The notes below the pieces were generated by a model, which did not search any database, was not told the origin of the DNA, and saw nothing but the letters and a program-made list of their open reading frames with translations. Positions 52,803 through 61,133 of a stretch of DNA of 64,000 bases are shown here, one piece after another; the stretch's first letter is position 1, and the number at the start of each line of letters is the position of its first letter. A program made the position numbers and the translations under genes. Source of the stretch: Rs1 sp036960485 (GTDB lineage: Bacteria > Pseudomonadota > Gammaproteobacteria > Pseudomonadales > Balneatricaceae). The stretch is from assembly GCA_036960485.1 (NCBI GenBank), contig JBALXS010000001.1, positions 62,001 to 126,000 of the forward strand, in the 5' to 3' direction.

Positions 52803-54884
52803 TTAACAAGCAAGTAATTCGCTAATTTGTGCACCAATACTGTCGACGCTTGGCAAAGCGCGTTCTAACAAATGTATATTGTGAGCACTTGGGATATCAG
52901 GAGAAGCTAAGCGTTTGATAGGGGCGTCGAGTTCAAAAAACAACTCGTCACTGAGGCACGCCGCTATTTCTGCTCCAAAGCCAGCTGTTTTGTTATCTTC
53001 GTGAACAATTAGGCATTTACCTGTTTTAGTCACAGAAGTTAGCACCGCTTCTTTATCCCAAGGCATTAAAGTTCGTAAGTCAATCAACTCAATATCATTG
53101 GTATATTGTTGAGCCGCTATTTCACAGCGCTCTACCATTGCACCCCAAGTAACGATAGTTAATTTGTCTCCTTGAATAAGTGTTTTAGCGGCCCCAAACT
53201 CAATTACAAAATCATCACCAGGGTAAGGGCGCCTTGACCAAGGATTGTCGAGAAGAGCGCGATGCTCAAAGAAGATAGTAGGATTATTATCACGAAGTGC
53301 AAAGCGCAATAAGCCTACAGCATCTTCAGCATTAGAGGGCATTGCAACTTGCCAACCAACTTTGTGTACCCATTCAACTTCATCGCTCATCGAGTGCCAT
53401 GGATCGCCTCTTCTTGCATAGCCTCCGGGCATTCTAATGACCATAGGTGCGGCAAATTGATTATTGGTTCTCCAGCGCATAATGCCGGTATCAGATATTT
53501 GCTCAGCGGCGGGTTCTGCATATTTCCTAAACTGAATTTCAGGAACGGGCATCAAACCTGATAGTGCTAAGCCAATTGAGCGGCCAATAATTCCCTCTTC
53601 TGAAAGGCTAGTATCAAAGACGCGGTTTTGGCCGTATTTACTATGTAAGTCTAAAGTGGCTCCGTGAACGCCACCTTTTGCGCCTACGTCCTCGCCAAAA
53701 ACCAACACTTTCGGGTTGGTTTTAAGTTCAAAATCTAAAGTTTTTCGAATTGCAGTCTGCATGTTCTGTCGAGGGCCTGCAGGTTTCGGTTGTAATGAAT
53801 GTACTGGAAATGTATGTTTTGAGCCGTGTAAACCACCGCGTAATTGGGGCTGGTTCGTTTGGGCAAAAACAAAATCAGTAAGAGATGCGGGGTTGGGCTC
53901 ACTTCGCAGCTTTGCATTAGCAACGGCAAGCTGAACACTTTGCATAGTTTTGTCGATTAATTGTTGCCACTGCTGAGGGTTGATAATGTTTTTGGCAGAT
54001 AAGAATGCTTTGAGTTTAGGTAATGGGTCGTTTTTTTGATCTTCAGCAATTAAATGCGCAGGTTTATAGGTTTGTGTATCTTGGAAAGTATGGCCGCATA
54101 ACCTAGGTACTTTCAAGCGTAATAAACAGCAACCATTTCCATCGCGAACATGAGAAACTGCCTGAGCAATTAGATCAGGAGTGGTGTAGGGATCTGTACC
54201 ATCACCATCAATAATAAGTAAGTTTTTATAAGCTGCTAAATTTGCAACTTGATCGCCGCCAGGGGTTTGTACAGATTGAGGAACTGAAATGCCGTAACCG
54301 TTATCTTCAATGTAAAATAAGTGAGGTAAGTTATTGGTGGTGCTGATATTTAAAGCTGCCCAGAAACCGCTGGTGGACATAGAAGAATCGCCCCCCATGG
54401 AGAGGCCAATAGCGCCTTGATAGCAGCTGTCTTGTAACTCATCACGATGATAAACAATAGACTGAGCCCAGCCTGAAATAGGGCTGTATTGAGCGCCAAC
54501 ACCGCCACACATAGGAAACAACATGGCGCCTTGTTCTTTGGTGTTTGGATAATTACAAACGACACCTATATCACGACCATTACTATAGCTACCTGATTTA
54601 GCCATGGGAGCTGCAACTGCATCTTCTAAATCTAAACCTAATGATAAAACAAATGGCCGAGAGCGATAATAACCTGTTGCTGCGTCTTTAGGATGGTTCA
54701 TCATAAGGCCTAACAGAATTTGCGCAAAATCATGACCACGAGCGGAAAACTGATTAAAAACTAATTTTTCAGGGACTAGTTCTGTTTCTTCTATGTCATC
54801 TATCGCGCGCGAAAGAAGTAACAGTTCGCTGGTTCTGTGCCAGTCGATTACAGAGTCAGTAGTGGTTAGCGTATCAAGTTTCAT
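52803..54884 (-). CDS. 2-oxoisovalerate-type dehydrogenase E1, fused alpha and beta subunits
   Basis: A thiamine-diphosphate decarboxylase, the first step of branched-chain 2-oxoacid oxidation. From ATG 54884 (AAGGG upstream) it is 693 residues; the upstream open frame to 54992 is AT-rich leader. The N-terminal half is E1-alpha with the ThDP motif GGDSSMSTSGFWAALN and DNGYGIS. The C-terminal half (from about 355) is E1-beta: VLVFGEDVGAKGGVHGAT, DTSLSEEGIIGRSIGLALSG, RMPGGYARRGDPWHS. Fusion of the two chains occurs in several bacterial groups. It is divergent from an Lrp-type regulator. Confidence 0.9.
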   Translation of the reverse strand: MKLDTLTTTDSVIDWHRTSELLLLSRAIDDIEETELVPEKLVFNQFSARGHDFAQILLGLMMNHPKDAATGYYRSRPFVLSLGLDLEDAVAAPMAKSGSYSNGRDIGVVCNYPNTKEQGAMLFPMCGGVGAQYSPISGWAQSIVYHRDELQDSCYQGAIGLSMGGDSSMSTSGFWAALNISTTNNLPHLFYIEDNGYGISVPQSVQTPGGDQVANLAAYKNLLIIDGDGTDPYTTPDLIAQAVSHVRDGNGCCLLRLKVPRLCGHTFQDTQTYKPAHLIAEDQKNDPLPKLKAFLSAKNIINPQQWQQLIDKTMQSVQLAVANAKLRSEPNPASLTDFVFAQTNQPQLRGGLHGSKHTFPVHSLQPKPAGPRQNMQTAIRKTLDFELKTNPKVLVFGEDVGAKGGVHGATLDLHSKYGQNRVFDTSLSEEGIIGRSIGLALSGLMPVPEIQFRKYAEPAAEQISDTGIMRWRTNNQFAAPMVIRMPGGYARRGDPWHSMSDEVEWVHKVGWQVAMPSNAEDAVGLLRFALRDNNPTIFFEHRALLDNPWSRRPYPGDDFVIEFGAAKTLIQGDKLTIVTWGAMVERCEIAAQQYTNDIELIDLRTLMPWDKEAVLTSVTKTGKCLIVHEDNKTAGFGAEIAACLSDELFFELDAPIKRLASPDIPSAHNIHLLERALPSVDSIGAQISELLAC

Positions 54885-54989
54885 TGGAGCCCTTATTGTT
54901 ATAGTAGCAGTCAATAAATGATACAAAAAAAGTATTGAAATTATCTTGTTATTTATTTTAAATAATTCGCTATAATTGAAATTAAATAT

Positions 54990-55007
54990 CAAATAAATGC
55001 ATATTTG
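54990..55007 (+). promoter_or_regulatory. Candidate Lrp-type operator
   Basis: CAAATA-AATGCA-TATTTG is a perfect 6-base inverted repeat in the very AT-rich 281-base divergent region between the E1 gene and the Lrp-type regulator. Position and AT content fit an Lrp/BkdR site, but the motif is simple and this is inference. Confidence 0.4.
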
Positions 55008-55165
55008 AGCATTAATATTTTATTATTAATAAGGTCTATATAAAATAATAATTTATAGAGAGCCACTTTGTAAGTGAATAGCTACATAACGGTGCAAATT
55101 GTAATGAGATTTGAGATTAAACTAAGCATTAGATTAGCTATGTAAGAAGGCTGTAAAGGAGAAGT

Positions 55166-55642
55166 ATGAAAGAAGCGAGTGTATTAGATAAAACCGATTT
55201 GGCGATGTTGGCGTTATTGCAAGAAAATGGCCGTATGACGAATCAAGAGCTTGCAGATAAAGTAAACCTAACTTCTGCGCCTTGTTTACGACGTTTAAAG
55301 AAACTCGAAACTGAAGAGATTGTGGAGCGCTATGTGGCTATTATTAATCGAAAGGCAATCTCTTTAGATGTCATGGCGTTAGTGAGTGTGTCTCTTAACT
55401 CTTACTCAGATGCAGAAATAGTCGAGTTTGAGAGTTTTATTGCTAATAATCAAAATATAACGGAGTGTTATTCGGTATCAGGTGATTACGATTTCTTTTT
55501 GAAAATAGTCGCGAGCAGCATTGCTGAAATAGAAAACATACTCTTAAAGAAACTACTGCGTTTAAGCATTGTTAGAGCAGCAACGACTAATTTTGTGTTG
55601 GGACAGAGAAAAAACACTACTGCATTACCAATAAATACTTAG
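55166..55642 (+). CDS. Lrp/AsnC family regulator, probably BkdR-like
   Basis: A 158-residue feast/famine regulator. The N-terminal winged helix-turn-helix reads LDKTDLAMLALLQENGRMTN and QELADKVNLTSAPCLRRLKK; the C-terminal RAM ligand domain contains ECYSVSGDYDFFLKI. GGAG lies before the ATG. Divergence from the E1/E2 genes matches bkdR-bkd in Pseudomonas, where the protein activates the operon in response to branched-chain amino acids; the role here is inferred from that arrangement. Confidence 0.88.
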   Translation: MKEASVLDKTDLAMLALLQENGRMTNQELADKVNLTSAPCLRRLKKLETEEIVERYVAIINRKAISLDVMALVSVSLNSYSDAEIVEFESFIANNQNITECYSVSGDYDFFLKIVASSIAEIENILLKKLLRLSIVRAATTNFVLGQRKNTTALPINT

Positions 55643-55841
55643 ATGTACTCTCGGGTTTAACTAGTCAGTGCTATCTAAATGTTCAATTTGTTGTGCATTG
55701 AGTTGCGGCTTTTTTAGGCAGTAAAGCTCTGTTTATAGAATGATTTATGTTCAGAAAGATACTGCCAAACTTTAGCGCTATCCACAGCTTTTTCTAAGTG
55801 TTAAATTAGCATTTTAATTGTTTAATTAAGTAGTTTATATT

Positions 55842-56663
55842 TTGATTCAAAAAACTAAAGCACGCCCAGGTCGCCCAGTTATAAACAAAAAGAACAGCGG
55901 TCAAGTTCAGTCGTTGTATCGTGGTTTAGCGCTATTAGAAAAAATAGCAGACGCGCAATCAGGCATTTTACTCACAGATCTAGCTGAACAATTAGAGTTG
56001 CCCGCATCTACTACACACCGATTGCTTAATACCTTAGAAGGGCAGGGATTTGTAAGAAGAGAGCCTTCGCAAGAGCTATGGTTTATCGGCACTACAGGTT
56101 TTAAAATAGGTAACGCTTTTTTAGCGAGCCGCGACTTTGTTAGACAGTCAGAGTCTTTTATGCAGAAGTTAGTGGCTGAGGTAGGTGAAACCTCAAATCT
56201 ATCAATTTTACAAAATGGGCAGGCATTGATCATTGCACAACAGCAATGCAGTGAAATGATGCGCATGATGGTTCCGTTAGGTAGTTGCTCGCCTTTACAT
56301 GCTTCTGGAGTTGGTAAAGCGATTATGGCGGCACTGCCGCAAGTTGAGCGTGATCAGCAAGTGGCACAATTAACTTTGCAAAGCATTACCCCTTGGACGG
56401 TAACCTGTAAAAATGAGCTTACACAAATTCTATCTCAAACAGCAGAACAGCAATGGGCGCTCGATGATCAAGAGCATGCCATTGGTTTGCGGTGTGTTGC
56501 AGCTTGTTTGTACGATGAAAAAGGTTACCCTTTAGCGGCTATATCTGTATCGGGTCCTTTGGCGCGTATTGATGATCAAAGAGTGCAATTATTAGGTGAA
56601 CAAGTTAAGCAAACAGCAATGCTCATTACTGACTTTATTGGCGGGCAATGGCCTTCGAAGTAA
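55842..56663 (+). CDS. IclR family transcriptional regulator
   Basis: A 273-residue regulator with an N-terminal winged helix-turn-helix (VQSLYRGLALLEKIADAQSG, LTDLAEQLELPASTTHRLLN) and a C-terminal IclR effector domain (PLGSCSPLHASGVGKAIMAA, and the ligand-site EHAIGLRCVAA). The start is TTG without a clear ribosome binding site; no better start is visible before the conserved region. It is convergent with eda, so a role in sugar-acid control (KdgR-like) is possible but unproved. Confidence 0.85.
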   Translation: MIQKTKARPGRPVINKKNSGQVQSLYRGLALLEKIADAQSGILLTDLAEQLELPASTTHRLLNTLEGQGFVRREPSQELWFIGTTGFKIGNAFLASRDFVRQSESFMQKLVAEVGETSNLSILQNGQALIIAQQQCSEMMRMMVPLGSCSPLHASGVGKAIMAALPQVERDQQVAQLTLQSITPWTVTCKNELTQILSQTAEQQWALDDQEHAIGLRCVAACLYDEKGYPLAAISVSGPLARIDDQRVQLLGEQVKQTAMLITDFIGGQWPSK

Positions 56664-56745
56664 TTTGGCCTTAAAGAAAAATAGCTTTCAAAGCACAGTG
56701 AATTATATTTACAGCTAGATAGAGAAGAGTTTTTGACGTTAGTAA

Positions 56746-56780
56746 AAGCGCCGACAATTAAAGTGATTGTCGGCTCGCTT
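56746..56780 (-). terminator. Terminator for eda, also between it and the IclR gene
   Basis: Inner arms 56750-56758 and 56766-56774 (GCCGACAAT / ATTGTCGGC) pair perfectly over 9 bases with a 7-base loop; an outer AAGC/GCTT extends the stem past a two-base bulge. On the minus strand the stem runs into GCGCTTTTAC, a modest T-run. It lies 113 bases beyond the eda stop. Confidence 0.65.
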
Positions 56781-56892
56781 AAAAAAATAGTAAAATTAAC
56801 TTAAGCCTTACCGGCAATCAGTTTATTTTTACTCTCAGATAAGTGCAATGCAGGATGAGGTAACAGTAAAAATTGGGATTTAATCTTTAGTT

Positions 56893-57540
56893 TTAATGAC
56901 AGCAATTTAAACTCACTTTTGCTATTTGAGTGATTGCTGCCCAATCTTGTTGTTCAATTAACGCTTTAGGCGAAAGCCATGAGCCACCCACACAAATAAC
57001 GTTTTTTAAAGATAAAAAGTTTTTTGCATTTTCTTGAGTAATGCCACCTGTCGGGCAAAACTTTACTTGCTCAAAAGGGCCTTGTAGAGCTTTGAGCATA
57101 GGGTACGAGCCCGCAGCCTCAGCAGGGAAAAACTTACACCGAGAGTATCCTAATTCAAGTGCTTGCATTAGTTCTGATGCGCTGCCAATACCCGGTAGTA
57201 AAGGTACTTGGTTATCTTGCCCTTTAAGTAATAGGTTGTGTGTGATGCCAGGGCTTATAACTAAGGATGCTCCAGCATCAATAGCTTGCTGATATTGTTC
57301 AGGATTAACAATGGTACCCGCAGCAACTTTCATTTGAGGAAGTTCTTGAGCAATTAGTTGTATTGCTCGTAAAGCTGCGTTTGTTCTAAGTGTTATTTCA
57401 ATGACTGCTATGCCACCCGCTAATAAAGCTCTTGCTAGAGGGACTGCATCTGTAGCTGAATCTATAGCCACTACTGGAATGATCGGCGATTGAGTGCAAA
57501 AACTATCAATCAATGAGACGTTTTGTCTATCTATTGGCAT
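56893..57540 (-). CDS. eda: KDPG/KHG aldolase Eda
   Basis: Cleaves 2-keto-3-deoxy-6-phosphogluconate to pyruvate and glyceraldehyde-3-phosphate, the last step of the Entner-Doudoroff pathway. It is 215 residues. Catalytic Glu48 (VIEITLRTNAAL), Schiff-base Lys136 (GYSRCKFFPAEAAGSYPMLK) and the phosphate-binding PTGGITQEN are present. It is third in the zwf-pgl-eda operon, 13 bases after pgl. Confidence 0.95.
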   Translation of the reverse strand: MPIDRQNVSLIDSFCTQSPIIPVVAIDSATDAVPLARALLAGGIAVIEITLRTNAALRAIQLIAQELPQMKVAAGTIVNPEQYQQAIDAGASLVISPGITHNLLLKGQDNQVPLLPGIGSASELMQALELGYSRCKFFPAEAAGSYPMLKALQGPFEQVKFCPTGGITQENAKNFLSLKNVICVGGSWLSPKALIEQQDWAAITQIAKVSLNCCH

Positions 57541-57553
57541 TATGTTACATCTC

Positions 57554-58249
57554 CTAAGGGCACCAAAGTACCGTGATTTTATTATTTAAAAAGCGTCTAA
57601 TTGGCATTTCGCGGACATTATCGCCGGCTAAAGCAGTGCTTAATGTTCGTTGCTTATCAGTTCCCTTAATTTGTAGGAATAAATTTTTTGCTTGATCTAT
57701 CGCATCAGCGCTCAAGCTAATTCTTGCGTATTCAGCTGTGTTTGGATGTGTTGCTAGGTATAAATCTGAAGTCGCTAGTCCTGCATCAATTTGTTGGCAG
57801 CAAGGAAACAAAGAAGCAGTATGCCCATCATTTCCCATACCTAGCAAGATGACATCAAAAGGCAGTGCAACGTTTGAAAAATGGCTGTTAATAGTTGGTA
57901 TTGCTTGATCAGCGGCCAAGTCTGAATGATAAAGACCAATGAAATGCGCTTTAGCAGCGTAGTTTTGCAACAGATTTTGTGCAACCAGTTGTTGGTTACT
58001 GTCTTTGTGATCAGCGGGTAACCAGCGATCATCAACTAAAGTAATTGTCACTTTTTGCCATTCAATATCAATTAGGCTTAGAAGGGTAAAAAGTTTTTTT
58101 GGGGTACTGCCACCTGAAACAGCCAGAGAAGCTTGCTCATTTCGTGTAATTTGCGATTGTAAAATATCAGCGACTTTGTGAGCTAAAAAATGGCTTTGAT
58201 CAGCGAGTTGATCAAATTCAAGGTAATTAATATTACTAGTTCCCTGCAT
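57554..58249 (-). CDS. pgl: 6-phosphogluconolactonase
   Basis: Hydrolyses 6-phosphogluconolactone to 6-phosphogluconate. It is 231 residues. Signatures are LAVSGGSTPKKLF, VTLVDDRWLPADHKDSN, and ILLGMGNDGHTASLFP with the catalytic His. It follows zwf with a single base between, so the two are surely co-transcribed. Confidence 0.95.
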   Translation of the reverse strand: MQGTSNINYLEFDQLADQSHFLAHKVADILQSQITRNEQASLAVSGGSTPKKLFTLLSLIDIEWQKVTITLVDDRWLPADHKDSNQQLVAQNLLQNYAAKAHFIGLYHSDLAADQAIPTINSHFSNVALPFDVILLGMGNDGHTASLFPCCQQIDAGLATSDLYLATHPNTAEYARISLSADAIDQAKNLFLQIKGTDKQRTLSTALAGDNVREMPIRRFLNNKITVLWCP

Positions 58250-58250
58250 A

Positions 58251-59723
58251 TTAGTCCTCCATATACCATTGTCTGTTGTCTTTTCGGATGATGATTTCGG
58301 CTTCAGTAGGCCCCCAGCTTCCAGCAGGGTATTTGTGCAATATATGATCGTTCGATTTCCAGTGGCTCATAATTTGGTCACACCAAGTCCAAGCGTGTTC
58401 TATTTCATCTCGACGAACAAATAAATACTGGTTGCCTTTGATTACTTCATACAACAAACGCTCATAAGCTTGAGGTGTTCGGGTTCCTTTAAATTCTTGA
58501 TTGAAATTCAAATCGAGAACTGTAGGCTGGATTTGAATATCGTTATTAATACCAGGAGATTTAGTTTGTACTTGTAAAGATACGCCCTCATTAGGCTGTA
58601 AACTCAGGATCAGTTTATTGCTGGCCAAGTCGCGCTGCTCTGGATCAAAAATGAAATGCGGTTGTTGTTTGAAGTGAATGATTATTTCGGTTTTCTTTTG
58701 CTTCATTCTTTTACCTGTTCTTAAGTAAAAGGGAACGCCTGCCCAACGCCAATTGCTAATTTCAGCACGAATAGCGATAAAAGTTTCAGTATCACTGGTA
58801 CCTTGAGCATCAGGCTCATTATTGTAAGCAGATAATAGCTCAACATCATTGTTGCCACTATCGTATTGGCCGCAAACAACAGAGTCTTTTTGTTGCGAAT
58901 AATTAATGGATTTTAACTGTTTTAAAACTTTAACTTTTTGATCGCGAATGCTGTCTGCAGACAAGTCATCGGGTGGATCCATTGCAACCAGGGATAGTAG
59001 TTGCAGTAAATGGTTTTGCACCATGTCGCGCATCTGTCCTGCTTTGTTGAAATAGCTCCAGCGGCCTTCTATACCAAGGGTTTCAGCGATAGTGATCTCA
59101 ACATGAGAAATGTAGTTTTGGTTCCATTGAGTGCCAAAAATAGGGTTTGCAAAGCGTAGAGCTAGCAAATTTTGCACTGTTTCTTTGCCTAAATAATGAT
59201 CGATTCTGTAGATTTGCTGTTCGTTAAAATATTGCGCAACTTGATCATTTATCTCAGCAGAAGAATCTCTGTCGAACCCCAGTGGCTTTTCTAGAACAAC
59301 TCTGCAGCTCTGCTTAATACAATCAACTTGATGTAGGTTTTTGCTAATGGTACCGAAAAACTGTGCAGCAGTGGCGTAATAGAATATGCATTGTTGAGTG
59401 GGGAACTCCCCTAACAGCGTTTTTAAAGGCTTATAATCTTGCGCGTTTCGAAAGTCTAATTTTATATATAAAACTCTCTCTACCAGCTTATCTAAGGTAG
59501 CTTGATTGTATCTATCTGATTTAACGTGCAGTTTTAGGCTATCAGCGATCTGGGTGCAGTATTCTTTGAGCCCCATACTCTGTCTGGCAAGGCAAATAAT
59601 CCTGCTGCCAAGGGGTAATAAATCATCCCTTTCTAAGTCATATAGAGACGGAAGTAGCTTGCGCAGTGATAAATCACCTAAAGCGCCAAAAATAATAATG
59701 TCTGTTGCTATAGGTGTTTTCAT
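58251..59723 (-). CDS. zwf: Glucose-6-phosphate 1-dehydrogenase
   Basis: Oxidises glucose-6-phosphate with NAD(P), entering both the Entner-Doudoroff and pentose phosphate routes. It is 490 residues. The dinucleotide motif IIFGALGDLSLRKLLPSL and the active site RIDHYLGKETVQNLLALRFA are intact, as is LEKPLGFD. It is first in zwf-pgl-eda, divergent from hexR, with HexR-like sites between. Confidence 0.97.
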   Translation of the reverse strand: MKTPIATDIIIFGALGDLSLRKLLPSLYDLERDDLLPLGSRIICLARQSMGLKEYCTQIADSLKLHVKSDRYNQATLDKLVERVLYIKLDFRNAQDYKPLKTLLGEFPTQQCIFYYATAAQFFGTISKNLHQVDCIKQSCRVVLEKPLGFDRDSSAEINDQVAQYFNEQQIYRIDHYLGKETVQNLLALRFANPIFGTQWNQNYISHVEITIAETLGIEGRWSYFNKAGQMRDMVQNHLLQLLSLVAMDPPDDLSADSIRDQKVKVLKQLKSINYSQQKDSVVCGQYDSGNNDVELLSAYNNEPDAQGTSDTETFIAIRAEISNWRWAGVPFYLRTGKRMKQKKTEIIIHFKQQPHFIFDPEQRDLASNKLILSLQPNEGVSLQVQTKSPGINNDIQIQPTVLDLNFNQEFKGTRTPQAYERLLYEVIKGNQYLFVRRDEIEHAWTWCDQIMSHWKSNDHILHKYPAGSWGPTEAEIIIRKDNRQWYMED

Positions 59724-59800
59724 AAGAGACTCTTTTTCTTGTAATTAAACTAGATAATTGATTAATTTTAAGTGTTTTATGCATGATCGTCAAATAATTG

Positions 59801-59811
59801 TGTAATATTAC
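59801..59811 (+). promoter_or_regulatory. HexR operator upstream of zwf
   Basis: TGTAATATTAC, extended to TTGTGTAATATTACTAAA, matches the known HexR palindrome type (TGTAAT-like half sites meeting at ATTAC). It lies about 80 bases before the zwf start and shares its core with the operator before gap. HexR represses zwf in relatives and is released by KDPG. Confidence 0.65.
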
Positions 59812-59944
59812 TAAATATAGTGAGCTTTAATTTTAAAGTGTAGCTTATAAGCAACTTAAAAAAACACTTTAATTGTGTTGTTATAGATATAGCTGGTTTT
59901 AATGGGAATACCGGAATTATTTTACCCAGCATTCACTATTGCTA

Positions 59945-59962
59945 GTGTGGTAATATAACTAC
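59945..59962 (+). promoter_or_regulatory. Second, weaker HexR-like site in the zwf-hexR region
   Basis: TGTGGTAATATAACTACA is an imperfect inverted repeat with outer TGT/ACA and GTAATAT in the centre. It may be a second HexR site, nearer hexR, for autoregulation. The match is poorer than at 59801. Confidence 0.35.
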
Positions 59963-60129
59963 AAAATGGCAATCAGTTTGATGTGTTTGAAACAACCTGC
60001 TACTTCAGTAGTGCTTTGATGCTAAGGGCTTAATTAATAAGTTAAGTAATAGGTTAATAATTTTATGTCAGCGGTTTGTGCTCAGTCAGTTTTGAATCAT
60101 GGATTCAGCTATTAATACCGGAGTTTCAG

Positions 60130-60993
60130 TTGTTATCAAAAATTAAAGAAAAGCGTGACCAGTTAAATAAATCGGAACGTAAAGTAGCTGATGCGATTTT
60201 ATTAAATCCATCCATCGTTACACAGCTCAGCATCGCAGCACTGGCTAAGGCTGCTGGGGTCAGTGAACCAACGGTAAATCGATTCTGTCGTAGCTTTCTA
60301 TCAAAAGGTTTTCCTGATTTTAAAATACAACTGGCTAAAAGCTTAGTTAGTGGCTCGATGTTCATCACGAGAAGTGTTGAGCAAAATGATACGCCAGAGC
60401 AGTATACAGATAAAATTTTTACATCGAGTATAGCGACTTTAAACGCTGCTAGAAAACATGTTGATACTGCTGCTATTTCAACAGCTGTAGATCATTTATT
60501 ACAAGCAAAACAGATCGCTTTTTTTGGGCTAGGTGCATCAGGATCCGTTGCAAAGGATGCTCAGCATAAATTCTTTAGGTTTAATTTGCCAGTGATTGCC
60601 TATGACGATGTATTAATGCAGCGTATGGTTGCCGCTGCATCGCATACCGGCGATGTGGTTGTCATTATTTCTTATACTGGGCGCACTAAAGAGTTAGTGG
60701 AAATAGCGCAATTAGCAACCGCGACAGGTGCCACAGTGATTGCTCTGACCTTAGCTGATTCCCCATTGGCAAAGGTGTCATCAATCGTGTTAAGTGTTCC
60801 GCATGTTGAGAATACAGATATTTATATGCCGATGACTTCAAGACTGACCCAGTTAACTATATTAGATGTATTAGCGACAGGGGTGACATTGCGCAGAGGT
60901 ATAGGCTTTCATCAGCATTTGGATAAGATAAAGCAGAGCTTGCGTACTACTCGTTACCCGATTGAAGATGAGGAAGCTAGTGATTTTGACTAG
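60130..60993 (+). CDS. hexR: HexR, RpiR-family repressor of central carbon genes
   Basis: A repressor (activator at some promoters) of glucose catabolic genes that senses KDPG. The start I prefer is TTG at 60130 with CCGGAG seven bases upstream, giving 287 residues beginning LSKIKEKRDQLNKSERKVAD after the initiator; the frame extends to a TTG at 60076 but that part is not conserved-looking. The RpiR helix-turn-helix (IAALAKAAGVSEPTVNRFCR) and the SIS sugar-phosphate domain (IAFFGLGASGSVAKDAQHKF) are complete. Likely targets are zwf-pgl-eda and gap-pyk, whose control regions carry its palindrome. Confidence 0.93.
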   Translation: MLSKIKEKRDQLNKSERKVADAILLNPSIVTQLSIAALAKAAGVSEPTVNRFCRSFLSKGFPDFKIQLAKSLVSGSMFITRSVEQNDTPEQYTDKIFTSSIATLNAARKHVDTAAISTAVDHLLQAKQIAFFGLGASGSVAKDAQHKFFRFNLPVIAYDDVLMQRMVAAASHTGDVVVIISYTGRTKELVEIAQLATATGATVIALTLADSPLAKVSSIVLSVPHVENTDIYMPMTSRLTQLTILDVLATGVTLRRGIGFHQHLDKIKQSLRTTRYPIEDEEASDFD

Positions 60994-61063
60994 TATGTAC
61001 TTGAAATTGTCTGTGTACTTACAAGAGCTGTAGTACTTATGTAGATAAGCTTAAATAATAAAG

Positions 61064-61090
61064 ATACTCAGCAGCTTAACTGCTGAGTAT
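61064..61090 (+). terminator. Bidirectional terminator between hexR and pyk
   Basis: Arms 61064-61074 and 61080-61090 (ATACTCAGCAG / CTGCTGAGTAT) are perfectly complementary with a 5-base loop, between the convergent stops of hexR and pyk. On the minus strand TTTATTATTT follows closely; on the plus strand there is little T-run. Confidence 0.7.
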
Positions 61091-61133
61091 TCGGTTCTAA
61101 GCTGAAGAGTATTGAGTAAGTACAGTTAGGAGG

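Larger units (their letters stand above)
59724..60129 (+). other. Divergent control region between zwf and hexR
   Basis: The 406 bases hold no gene. They carry two HexR-like palindromes (see 59801-59811 and 59945-59962) and must contain promoters in both directions. The plus-strand stretch 60076-60129 is open in the hexR frame but looks non-coding. Confidence 0.55.
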
